A stretch of DNA of 64,000 nt from assembly GCA_002897115.2 (NCBI GenBank), contig BCIH01000002.1:1149721-1213720 (forward strand), in the 5' to 3' direction. Below, in pieces: positions 11,795 to 21,939 of this stretch. A program made the position numbers and the translations under genes. This stretch comes from Prototheca cutis. Lineage: Eukaryota > Chlorophyta > Trebouxiophyceae > Chlorellales > Chlorellaceae. The first letter of the stretch is position 1; every line of letters starts with the position of its first letter. Below the pieces are notes generated by a model, which was not told the DNA's origin, did no database searches, and worked only from the letters and a program-made list of their open reading frames with translations.

Positions 11795-13696
11795 TCACTG
11801 GGGAACATTGAGGAGCAGATTGGTGCCACCAGCGGCACCGCCGCTCGGCAGGTATGTGACGTTCCTGCTCCGGGCCAGGGTGCCGGCGATGTCCCTGGCA
11901 GCCTCGATCCGGCGCAGCTCAATCATACCGCTGCCGGCAGCTTTGGTGGCCTCCGAGATCAGCCTGGCGGCCTCGGACTCACCCTCCGCGCGGACCACGG
12001 CAGCGATACGCTCCTATGGTTTGTTTCAGTAAGGGGGGCCATGCATGGGTTATTATATTGCCATGCACGATATCTTTGATCCTGGAAGGAAGGCACTCCC
12101 TAAGCACCGAAACCTAAGTCCCGAAACCCCTAAGCACCGAAACACTGGCCGGTGCCAGGTCCGCAACCCCCGAGATCAGCTGCTCACCTGCTTGGCCTTC
12201 TCCACCACAAACCGGGCACGCTCCGCCTCCTGCTGCGCCACCTGCTTTGACTCCACGGCCTTGGTGAACTGCAGCACGAGTTTGGGAATTTTGGGAGTGA
12301 GGGCGTGAGCTTGGCAGATCGCTCAATGGGGTAGGGGTTCGGCAGGCATGGGCGGGGTGTCAGGCCGGGACCGAGCGCATTGCGTGGCAGGTGGATGCGG
12401 CCAGTCGATACCAGACCAACAGACAGATGTCCCCCCCGACTCGGTCAACTACATGCAACACTCATCCTACACCGAATCGACGCCGGCCTCGCACCTCGGA
12501 GCTGAAGGACAGGTGCGTGAGGGCGACGTCGTCGATCATGATGTTGAACTCGGCGGCACGACGGGCCAGCTCGGTCCGGATGGCGGCAGACACCTTTGGA
12601 GGAGAGTGCAGGGTTGGAGGGGAAGGGATGCTGAGTATCTGAACCACGATAACTGGGCCCATAGTGCCAACTACACACCGGTACCCAGTGCTGGCCCTCA
12701 GAGGACAGCCGATGAATGTGGTACCTTGTCACGGTGGGTGAGCAGCTGCTCAGCTTGGTACTGCGCCACGACGGCCTTGAGCACCTCGTTGCCGATGGAC
12801 GGCAGCACACGCTCGTCGTAGTCAGTGCCAAGGTTCTGAAAGGGGTGTGTGTGTGTGTGTGTGTGTGTTCGTGTGATCATGGCCAAAGAGTGGGGCAGGT
12901 GCAGGATTCAGGATGATGTGTGGAGAGGTCACGGTATCGAGGACACCGGGTCCTTGGCACACCACAGTAGCAACAGCGGCATACAGTCATTCAGCGCCGA
13001 ACCCCGGACAAGCACCTACCTTAAAGATCTCGGCCAGATGGCTCACGTCGGGCTTGGACAGCACGCGCAGCGTGATGTTCACGTTCTGGAGATCTGCAAG
13101 ACGATGTGTTGGCACAAAGGGGGGGGTCGTTTGGGTATGCGTGTGCGGGGTTTGCAGCATGGTCGGGCATCAGTTCGGCCAGTTACCAACGGTGACCTCA
13201 ACATCAATATGGACATGATCCACACTCCTGGCCCGCAACCACCCCCGCCAACTTAATCCATGGCTTACCCTTGGTACCGGACACCGAGGTGATCAGGCGG
13301 GGCCGAGTGCGGATGTCCATGATGTGGGGGGTCTGCAGCCAGGGCATCCTGAAGTGCGTGCCCTCACTGACGGGGTTCTCCACCACACCCGAGAAGCGGT
13401 CGAACATGATGCACCGCTCACCGCCGTCCACTGCAGCAGCGTCAAAGGAGGGTTTCCATTCAATCTGCGTGCTTTCGGAATGCATGCACCGGGCAGGGCA
13501 CGCCGAGCGGGGGTCCACCCCGATGGTTGGCCCACGTCGCCAGCCCACGACGCCATCTCCAGGTCCTCAACCCCGACCGCTCACCGGTGTACATGGACGC
13601 CTGGAGCGCGCTACCGCCGATGCCGAGGATCACGGAGTAACGAGCGACATTGCTGAGCACCTTGGCCAACGCCTTGGCGGCTTCCTGCTGCGCCAT
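11795..13696 (-). CDS. PHB1: Prohibitin, PHB1 class
   Basis: Seven exons (13585-13696, 13269-13430, 13020-13093, 12725-12835, 12495-12593, 12188-12268, 11795-12013) join in phase to 285 residues, the usual prohibitin length. It starts with [20 protein letters not shown] and a short hydrophobic anchor ([13 protein letters not shown]). The SPFH domain follows: [13 protein letters not shown], then [32 protein letters not shown] and [19 protein letters not shown]. The coiled-coil tail is [20 protein letters not shown]. It ends [16 protein letters not shown] plus LLLNVPQ. The family forms the ring complex of the mitochondrial inner membrane. The EGTHF and [10 protein letters not shown] signatures favour PHB1 over PHB2. 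Confidence 0.95.
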
Positions 13697-14091
13697 TGCT
13701 CCGGCCTCACGAGGATGCTTCTGGGTGATGGGCCCGGCAAGGGAGGCTGAGGCGGAGATGTGGCGCCTTTCAGCAATTAATATGACGACGGCAAACGCAA
13801 TGGCATACACATGCGTAGGTTGAACGGCCTGCAGAGGTTCGGTGATGACGCCTGCTGAGTCATGCAAAGTGCGGGACGCAGGGCCGAGCGATGCTCACAG
13901 CACCCTCCCTCGCCACGGCCCTGATCCTCGACGACAGGATAACGGAATGCACTACTCCCCACCACCCCAGCGCAGAGCCTCGCCGATCTCTCGTTGCATC
14001 GGATTCTGTACATACGCACAAGATCTGTGACTGAGTAAGAAGACGCAATGCTCCGGTAGCTGGACAGCCCCCGAAAGCCCCGAGTGTCGAC
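13697..14091. other. Divergent intergenic region between prohibitin and SnRK1 beta
   Basis: The two start codons are about 400 bp apart on opposite strands, so both promoters should lie here. No clear TATA box. A missing first exon of SnRK1 beta could also lie here. Confidence 0.45.
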
Positions 14092-15440
14092 ATGGTGCGG
14101 CAGGGTCCTGCAGCAAAAGGAACCCCTTGCGAGCATCAGGGAGCCTCTGCAGGTCGAATCAGCTCATGCCTTGGCCTTTTACATGTTCTGCAGGGTCAGA
14201 CACACGTCAAGGGGGCGAGACCGGTGGGCGAAGGGGAGCACTACCAGGTGGCGACCGGCACTCCTCCCGGGGCGTTCACCCCGGGGTCACCGCTGACCTA
14301 CAGCCCCCAAATGCCCATGGAGCCCCTCAGCGCCCGCACGGACTCCAGTCGGATAGGGCTGCCCCAGACGGAGTTTGCAGGCTGGGGCGCTCAGCCCAAG
14401 GTGGTCCCCACCGTCATAGCATGTGAGTGACGTTTGGGGGTTGGTCAGCAGGTGATGAACAGGGAAAGCGCTGCACTTGGCCATGCCCCTGATTGCGTGC
14501 ATGTGCGCGAATGTGCATGCAGGGAACCTCAGCCGAGGCGGGGTCTCCTGCTGAGATCCCTCTTTGGTGCCCGACTGAAATCGATAGGAAGAACCGCCCG
14601 CCAACGTTATACTCACTGCAGGGACGAACGGGGGTCATGAAGTGGGCCTTGAAGGCAGCTGGGATGGGTGGTCCACACGGCAGGCCATGCAGCACACTGG
14701 CAAGGACTTTACCCTGGTCAAACTCCTGTCCCCGGGCATCTACCAGGTCTGTTGTTGGGCGATTGGGTGGGGCTTGCCCCACGGTGCCTCGCGTGCTTTG
14801 CCCGACAACAAAACAAAACTCTCTCCCCCCCCCCCACGCACACACGCAACAACGGCACATGCAGTACAAGTTTATTGTGGATGGGCAGTGGCGGCATGAC
14901 CCTAACCTGGCGTGCATGTACGACGAGCTGGGCAACATCAACAATGTGCTGGAGGTGGCGGAGTTTGTGCCCGAGAACCTGGCGTCGCTGAGCGGGTTTG
15001 ACCCCCCTCCATCGCCCGCGGCATCCTACAACTGCCCGCTGCCTTCGCCCGACGAGGCGGCCAAGGAGCCACCCACCGCGCCGCCGCAGCTGGCGCTGAG
15101 CCTGCTCAACGTGCCGCCCGCGCTGGACGCGGTGGCGGCCTTGCCCCGGCCCCAGCACGTCGTGCTCAACCACCTCTACCTCCAGCGCGCCTCCAGCTCC
15201 ACCAATGCGCTTGTCCTGGGCGCCACGCGCCGCTATCGATCCAAGTACGTCACCGTCGTCGTGTACAAGCCGCGGCGGCGCCGGGGTGCGGCCGATGCGC
15301 GCGGCACTGACGTGCCAGGGGCTACGGCCTCCATGCCGATGGACGTCGGCGGGGGNGCCTCCGCCGCGACGAGATCCTCGGCGTCCTCGCGATACGCCTA
15401 CTCCCCACGCGACCAGGGGTACACAGTCCCTGGGTTTTGA
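14092..15440 (+). CDS. AMPK/SnRK1 beta subunit (AKIN-beta) with CBM48 and ASC domains
   Basis: Regulatory, scaffolding subunit of the SnRK1/AMPK energy-sensing kinase. Exons 14092-14422, 14622-14746 and 14865-15440 keep phase (343 residues). After a Pro/Ser-rich N-terminus comes the glycogen-binding CBM48: VVPTVIAW, TNGGHEVGLEGSWDGW, DFTLVKLLSPGIYQ and YKFIVDGQWRHDPN. The ASC domain follows: PPQLALSLLN, then LPRPQHVVLNHLYLQ and RYRSKYVTVVVYKPRRR. A Ser/Ala tail of about 50 residues extends past the usual end. The N-terminus is uncertain: no MGN myristoylation start is seen, so an earlier exon may be missing. One N falls in the tail. Confidence 0.88.
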
Positions 15441-15800
15441 TGGGGTTTAGAGGCTGTGGTGCTACGGGTGATGACGGCGGCGAAGAGCATGGAATCCCCC
15501 CGGGTGGCCGCCAACCCGGCGCTATTTTGGGTGTGCAGAGAACACCGAGTTTTTTTTCCGCGAATGGAGGTTTCATGCACTGCAAAGCACTCTTCGTATG
15601 GTGTGAGGAGGCGCCGGGGGACGTCGGCGGTGGCAGAGCTGTCTGCGCCGCCTCTGCATCGGGCCCCCACTGGCAATGCTGAAGGCCGATGCTCTCTGTA
15701 ACGTTGATAATCGATCACAAGTCAACAATACTGCTGATTCCATGCCACACGAAGGAGTATGTGGAATCAGGGTCCTGTGTGCCGCACATTGGGCCTTCTG
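15441..15800. other. Spacer between SnRK1 beta and the Fanzor transposon
   Basis: No recognised gene. Probably the 3' region of the SnRK1 beta gene up to the left end of the inserted element. Confidence 0.4.
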
Positions 15801-16108
15801 TACTATGCAGGGCAAAAATGAAAACCTTGTCGAGATTCATCGACTCCCACCTGCTCAGCAAGGGCATGTCTCCCAAACAAAATGCCTGTTGGACCACATC
15901 CCCTTGCTGCGTTGTCCAGAAAATGGGCTTAGTTCCTTCATGGGACAGGTCGTGCAAGGAAGTTTCAGAAGGTCCTGGACATTGACCCAGGCCAAGGGCC
16001 CTGAGTCTCCCGAGGAGGGTCGGCCAGTGGGAACTCGGTACAACATACGGGGCCTCCCCGCTGACCTATCTATTTCATGCACCCATTACAATGACGGGTG
16101 CAAAGCGA

Positions 16109-16218
16109 ATGGCCCGCAGCTTTTGGGGTAGCGGGCGGGAGGCGCCCAGGGGCGCCATGACGACCGCCAAGGCGTCAGTGCGTGCGACCTGGCAGCGCAG
16201 GTTCCACGGTCTTCTGGA
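16109..16218 (+). other. Short upstream ORF resembling Fanzor exon 1
   Basis: Begins ATGGCCCGCAGCTTTTGGGG, about 290 bp upstream of exon 1, and resembles its first ~100 bases (SFWGSGRE against DFWGRGRE). It stops after seven codons in its own frame, and the homologous stretch ends in a GACGAATAG stop. A counterpart with the same spacing and the same Leu-Asp-Glu-stop ending precedes the intact Fanzor gene at 38981. Confidence 0.5.
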
Positions 16219-16394
16219 CGAATAGGAGAGCCAGGTCGACATCAGCTCGTGAGTTCCCGTTCTGGAAGGCGGTGCTGTCCCGTGCGCGTTGGCATTCTAA
16301 CGGCCCCCCAACTGAAGATGCCGAAGGTGGGAGACCTCACGCCGGCCTGCCCAATCCATCGCCCATTATTACAGCAGGCAGGATTGCAAGGTCG

Positions 16395-18310
16395 ATGGAC
16401 CGCGACTTTTGGGGCCGCGGGCGGGAGGTGCTCAAGGGCGTCTTTACGGCCGCCAAGGCGTCGGTGCTGGCGACCTGGAGGCGCATGTTCCATGGTCCTC
16501 AGGAGCAGTATGTCCAAAAGATGCATCCCGTGAAGCAGCATGCCTCGTTCTTCGCCGCACTCGTGTTGCTGGAGGAGGACGAGGCGGGCAGTGCGGACTT
16601 TGCAACGCGGTTCATCTGTCCCAGGTTCTTTTCCGAGGCCTTCCTGTACATGGTCAGCTACCCTAGGGGGAGAACAACAAACCCCGAAACGACATACTTC
16701 CGTGCCCGATTCCAGAGGTCCTGGCCCACGTTCCAGCAGGCGACTGCGTACGAGCGGCGGCAGTTCTACCACGCACCGAACCAGGTGACTGATTGAGTTG
16801 TGGTTGCATGTGTTGCTTGCATCACGGGCTGAATGCAGGATTGTCTATGATGGGTTGGCACGCAATGGCCCAGACCACGTGGTGGACGAGCCGGGTGCTC
16901 CTTGACGTGCAGGATGCCAAGTACTGGGGAGAAGCCCAGTGCGCGGCGGTGGAGGCCAACGTTCGCAAGCACTTTGGCGAGCACGTGCGGGGCACCATGA
17001 ACCTGATCCTCAACGTCAAGGACCGCCGGAAGGAGGTGGACTGCGCGGATACACAGCAGCCGGCCGCACGACGCAGGGTCGTGAAGCGCCGAGGCCTCGA
17101 GGGCCTGCGCTACGTCGATGACCTCAGCCCCGNNNNNNNNNNNNNNNNNNNNNNNNNNNNNNNNNNNNNNNNNNNNNNNNNNNNNNNNNNNNNNNNNNNN
17201 NNNNNNNNNNNNNNNNNNNNNNNNNNNNNNNNNNNNNNNNNNNNNNNNNNNNNNNNNNNNNNNNNNNNNNNNNNNNNNNNNNNNNNNNNNNNNNNNNNNN
17301 NNNNNNNNNNNNNNNNNNNNNNNNNNNNNNNNNNNNNNNNNNNNNNNNNNNNNNNNNNNNNNNNNNNNNNNNNNNNNNNNNNNNNNNNNNNNNNNNNNNN
17401 NNNNNNNNNNNNNNNNNNNNNNNNNNNNNNNNNNNNNNNNNNNNNNNNNNNNNNNNNNNNNNNNNNNNNNNNNNNNNNNNNNNNNNNNNNNNNNNNNNNN
17501 NNNNNNNNNNNNNNNNNNNNNNNNNNNNNNNNNNNNNNNNNNNNNNNNNNNNNNNNNNNNNNNNNNNNNNNNNNNNNNNNNNNNNNNNNNNNNNNNNNNN
17601 NNNNNNNNNNNNNNNNNNNNNNNNNNNNNNNNNNNNNNNNNNNNNNNNNNNNNNNNNNNNNNNNNNNNNNNNNNNNNNNNNNNNNNNNNNNNNNNNNNNN
17701 NNNNNNNNNNNNNNNNNNNNNNNNNNNNNNNNNNNNNNNNNNNNNNNNNNNNNNNNNNNNNNNNNNNNNNNNNNNNNNNNNNNNNNNNNNNNNNNNNNNN
17801 NNNNNNNNNNNNNNNNNNNNNNNNNNNNNNNNNNNNNNNNNNNNNNNNNNNNNNNNNNNNNNNNNNNNNNNNNNNNNNNNNNNNNNNNNNNNNNNNNNNN
17901 NNNNNNNNNNNNNNNNNNNNNNNNNNNNNNNNNNNNNNNNNNNNNNNNNNNNNNNNNNNNNNNNNNNATGCCACACGTGGGGCTGCTGCGGGCGCTGGTC
18001 AAGGCGGGGTTCAAGGTCGTGCTCATCGACGAGTTCCGCACCTCCAAGCGCTGCCCGGCCTGCNAACACGAGGAGTGCACGGTGGAGACGTTCCTCCGCG
18101 TGCCCAACCCACGCCCCTACCGCAGGGAGCAGACGCCCGAGGTGGTGTGCCATCAGCTGGTGCTGCGCCAACGAGGAGTGCCGGCCCCCCGAACGGCGAG
18201 CATCGTCTCTGCAACAGAGACTTGATGGCGTGTCTGAACATGAGGCACATCGTGCAGAGCCTACGGAAGACCGGCCAGCGGCCTCTGCGCTTCCAGCGCC
18301 GCAGTGCTGA
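16395..18310 (+). pseudogene. Fanzor1 nuclease, internally deleted and frameshifted
   Basis: Exon 1 (16395-16784, MDRDFWGRGREVLKG) and exon 2 (from 16913, DAKYWGEAQCAAVEANVRKH, HFGEHVRGTMNLILNVKD) are spliced in phase 0, exactly as in the copy at 39243. At ~17080 the frame jumps to GLEGLRYVDDLSP. This corresponds to residues around 505 of the intact copy, so about 330 codons have been deleted. The RuvC-I region falls in the N gap. After the gap come MPHVGLLRALVKAGFKVVLIDEF, TSKRCPAC and RVPNPRPYRR. A short deletion near 18165 and a second frame change near 18195 separate this from CNRDLMACLNMRHIVQSLR, the RuvC-III region. Non-functional. Confidence 0.85.
17133..17967. other. Assembly gap (835 N)
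   Basis: Run of N inside exon 2 of the decayed Fanzor. By comparison with the intact copy only about 480 bases are needed to bridge the flanking coding parts, so the gap either is of nominal size or hides inserted sequence. Confidence 0.99.
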
Positions 18311-18610
18311 TGAACATCCATCCATCCATCCTGGGGGTTTACAGCCATTTCAACTGGGGGTGGGAACTCCCGGGGCTCCTTCTCTTCCCCGGAAAGGGAA
18401 AGCAGCCCCGGGGGTCGAAACCCTGGGGGCTCCCTTCCCGGGGCAACGAGCTCTCGGCTCCTTGGCCCGGGAAGGGAAAACAGTCCCGGAGGTGGTCCAT
18501 CATTGAGGTGGTCCACCTTCCTATTGCCCTGCAGAGTGAAAATTTTCATCAGTGATGCCCGACAACCCCCGGGGTGATGTGACGCTGTTGCTGGCTGAGC
18601 TGGTTGCATT
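18311..18610 (+). ncRNA. Candidate Fanzor guide RNA (fRNA/omega-RNA-like) scaffold
   Basis: GC-rich noncoding tail between the Fanzor stop and the right terminal repeat. It can fold: CCCGGGGCT at 18369-18377 pairs with AGCCCCGGG at 18404-18412, and further CCCGGG blocks follow. GGTGGTCCA occurs twice (18491 and 18507). The same tail is kept in both ~600-bp derivatives. In TnpB and Fanzor loci the guide scaffold is transcribed from the 3' end of the gene into the element end, with the guide taken from the flank. Assignment here is by position, conservation and foldability only. Confidence 0.45.
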
Positions 18611-18629
18611 ATTTTTGCCCTGCATGGTA

Positions 18630-18979
18630 CGACAAGGAGCTCCTGCGCTGCCCGGAAATTGGGACCCGACACATCAGCGAAATGTCGCGGTGCAGCCGTC
18701 ACTGACGGCTAGGGTGGGCAGTGCATCAGGGCCTGCAGCGCAAGCGCTCTTTGGCGCATTGTTCATGAACACTTGAGATATTCTCCTAGGAATTCAAACC
18801 GGAGGGTGGGTGCCGTAATCTGCTTGTCGGGCACTCGCCGGGTTGTTTATTGCCCGGTGGGGGGGGTCCGAGCCGCCCCGGGAGTAGCGCTTGGGCCGCG
18901 AAGGCACCCGGACTCTGTGGCGGCTTCTAGGGAGGTTGGAATTGTGGCATTGCATCCCTCCACAAGGAAGAGAGAGAAC
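18630..18979. other. Spacer upstream of the translocase gene
   Basis: No gene seen. It should contain the promoter and 5' UTR of the ATP/ADP translocase. Confidence 0.45.
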
Positions 18980-20753
18980 ATGGCGCCGGGCTCTGCACTG
19001 AGACCCGCCGCTGGCGCCGGGGTGACCCTGGGTGTCGGACCCTTGCCGGCCAGACAGGCGTCTCTCACAGGTAAGCCCCCCCCCGGCGTGCCCGCGTGAT
19101 CCAGAGCTTGCCCGCATGGAATTTGAATCGATTCTCCTGCCCGACATGGCCAATCCATGGGCAATGGCAGTGTCCACATGAGCCTTGCAATCCTGACCCC
19201 TCGGCAGGGTCTCGCCGCGGGAGCAGGCAGTGGCAAGGATTCACAGCCAGTTCGCGTGCCAAGTGCCCCCCACGCCCACTCCATCGGGCACAGCATCCTT
19301 CTGGCCTGGGCCTCGTCCTACGCTCAGCGCACCTCCGTCCCGGGGGACTGGTGCCAGTGGCAGCGGCCGCGGACAACGGAGATGCGGCGGCAGCGGCGGG
19401 TAGTGGCGATGCAGCACCTCAGGGTCCGCCACGCGCGCCCTTCATGCGGGGTCTGATCCAGCTTCCCCTGGTGATCAGCTCCATCTTTTCAAAGGAAGAT
19501 GCGCATTACCTCGAGAGGCGCGGCCGGCGGCGCTGGTGGCACCGTGGCACGTTCCCAAAGGTGTGTGGTGTGCGATGGGGAAGTTCTGCACTCTGCGTGG
19601 AGGGGTCGTTTTGTGAGGCTTTTTTTGCTGTTGTTTGTTGCCATGCGCATCTCGGCGATGATGCAGCCTGGGTATCATCGTACGCACTGGAGCCTGGCGA
19701 GGGTCGCCGCCTCCTTTCCATCCAAGTCGGCCGCCCTCCCCCACCCCACTCCTTCCTCGTTCGCGGCAGATCCCTGTGGACTCGCTGGCAGTGGCACATC
19801 AGCGTCCGCCGCCGCTGTCGCTGTGGCAGAAGGTGCTGCCCCTGGGCACCGTCTTTTTCTGTGCAAGCTTCAACCTCACCATCCTGGCCAATCTGAAAGA
19901 CGCCATCATGGTCACCGCGGCGGGCGCGGAGACGCTGCCGTGGTTGTCCTCCTGTGCCATCCTCCCTGCCAGCGTCGCATTTTTCATCTACTATGCCAAG
20001 GCCGCTGAGCGGCTGTCACGGCGGAGCGTGTTTTACGCTGCCGTCGCCCCGCTGCTGGCGCTGTATGCGGTGTTTGCGGTGGTTTTGTACCCGGCCCGAG
20101 GCTGGCTACAGCCCGTGGGGCTGGCGGCGGNGTTGACGCGGGCGGGGCTGCCCGCGGGACTGCAGGGACTGGCCAAGATGATTGAGCACTGGCCGTTGTC
20201 GCTGTTCTACTGCGGCGCTGAGCTCTGGGGCTCGGTGGCCATCAGTTTACTTTTCTGGTCCCTGGCCAACGAAATCTGCACCGTGTCGGAAGCTAAGACC
20301 GTCTACCCGCTCATGGGCATCGCCGCCAACGTGGCCCTGGTCCTCGCCGGCGGCTACGTCAAGTGGGTCTGCGCCCACGTTGCCCGGGGCGACGCTGGGG
20401 TCATGCTGCACGTGCTCGTCGGCTCGGTGCTCGCCATGGCAGCCGTCATGTGCACCGCCAAATATGCCATTGACCAGTGAGTGGACCCTGGATTGAGTTT
20501 TGTTTTGTTGGTTGACTGGGTTTTGTTGTGACACGCTTGCGTGGACATCCATCAACCGACTTCCACCCTTCATCGTCCGCTCCGCCCAGGTTTGTGGTGG
20601 GGCCGTATTGCAGCCTGGAAGAGGGCAGCAGTGCTCCGCAGGCCAAGAAGAAGAAGAAAAAGGGATCCTTCAGCGCCAGCATTGCAGGTGTGTTTGTGTC
20701 GGTGGAACGTGTCTGGAAAGAAAGAACCCCACCCATTCCAATTCATCCACTCA

Positions 20754-20806
<53 letters not shown>

Positions 20807-21623
20807 ACACACACAACCTATTGCAGTGCTGAAAGAGTCTTCCAAGGTCCGCAATCTGGCAGCACTGGTGGTGTGCTACGCGGTGTCGCACCGGCTGTTT
20901 GAGTTTGCCTGGAAGGCCGCGCTGCGTGTGGTGCACCCGACGCCCGCTGGCTACCAGGCGGCACTCGCAGACGTGGCCATCGCGACGGGCTACTCCACGA
21001 TCACACTCATGCTCCTGAGTCGCTTCGTCTTCCAGTATGCGGGCTGGGCCGCCGCGGCATCGGCCACGCCCATGGTCATGCTGGCCACGGGCGGCGCTTT
21101 CTTTGCGCTGTCGGCCGCCGGCGCCGCGGGCCTCACGGTGGGCTGCTGGGACCCATCGGCCCTGGCCGCCGCGGGCGTCGTGGCAGGCATGGCCACGCAG
21201 GTGTTTGCGCGGTCGTCCAAGTTTAGCCTGTTTGACCCGGCCAAGGAGATGGTCTACATCGAGATGGAGCCCGACGAAAAGGCACGGGGCAAGGCCGCCG
21301 TCGACCTGCTGGGCAGTCAAGCCGGCAAGTCGGGCAGCGCCTGGGCCACGCAGGGTCTGGTGCTCGTGTCTGGGTCCATCGCTGCCAGCCTGCCCCTCAT
21401 CTCCATCGCCTTTGTGGCTACGCTCGGCGTCTGGCTCGCAGCTGTCCGCGGCCTGGCACGCAACATTGCCGAATACGAGGCACACAAACAAGCCACGGCC
21501 GCTGCTGCAGAGGCGGCGGCTCCTCATCGGGAGGGCGATGCAGGCAAAGCCGATGATGGACAGTCTTCTGCTGCGGCCGTCGAACCACAGGAACCAGCCC
21601 CCGCGCCGAGCGCCGCCGCATGA
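18980..21623 (+). CDS. NTT: Plastid-type ATP/ADP translocase (NTT, TLC family)
   Basis: Imports ATP into the plastid in exchange for ADP. Exons 18980-19070, 19208-19560, 19770-20476, 20590-20687 and 20827-21623 join in phase to 681 residues. The first ~110 residues are basic and Ala/Ser/Gly-rich, fitting a transit peptide. The membrane domain begins with LSLWQKVLPLGTVFFCASFN and NLTILANLKDAIMVTAAGAE, hallmarks of the family. Later come NEICTVSEAKTVYPLMGIAA, VLKESSKVRNLAALVVCY and SRFVFQYAGW, then the loop SLFDPAKEMVYIEMEPDEKA with KGKAAVDLLGSQAGKSG-type sequence. The tail is Ala/Glu-rich. One codon contains an N near 20131. Confidence 0.95.
20758..20806 (+). repeat. Poly-C tract of about 49 bases in an NTT intron
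   Basis: Uninterrupted C run just 5' of the last acceptor, followed by an ACACACA stretch. Length may be unreliable in the assembly. Confidence 0.9.
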
Positions 21624-21939
21624 AGTAGAGAATTGTTCCTGCCGCTGTGACTCTGGACCCCGCACTGACCCCAGCTCATTCTGAACAACTGCAGTCACGC
21701 AATTGCTTCCGCTGCCCCTCCTGCGCCCTTGCTGGTCTGTTTGACGCAACTATGCTTTTCAGCAGTGAGCAACACATTGGCTGTCCTGAAATCGATCGTA
21801 GTGACTGCGGCTGGTGCAGCCTGCCGCCCAACACAAGAATGAAATGCTCCACGGGCTCACCCGGAACGAACAAGAGTGGGGCTTGTTGGCGTTCCAGCTC
21901 CGACAATACACCACCATTTCCACGACCATATCTACATGC

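Larger units (their letters stand above)
15801..18629 (+). mobile_element. Fanzor-carrying DNA transposon with short TIRs and TA ends (decayed)
   Basis: Left end 15801-15819 reads TACTATGCAGGGCAAAAAT; right end 18611-18629 is its reverse complement with one mismatch. Both ends abut TA, the target duplication typical of Tc1/mariner-like insertions. Just inside the left end, about 80 bp starting CTTGTCGAGATTC recur in the derivatives at 42.9 and 49.9 kb. Inside are a broken Fanzor gene and a GC-rich noncoding tail. No DDE transposase ORF is visible, though 835 bases are unread. It is likely immobile unless proteins act in trans. Confidence 0.75.

Noticed and set aside
16766..18702. Several very long frames across 17133-17967
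   Set aside because: They are open only because the run of N has no stop codons.
20751..21749. Minus-strand 332-codon frame
   Set aside because: Antisense to the NTT last exon and extended through the poly-C/poly-G tract; no family motif.
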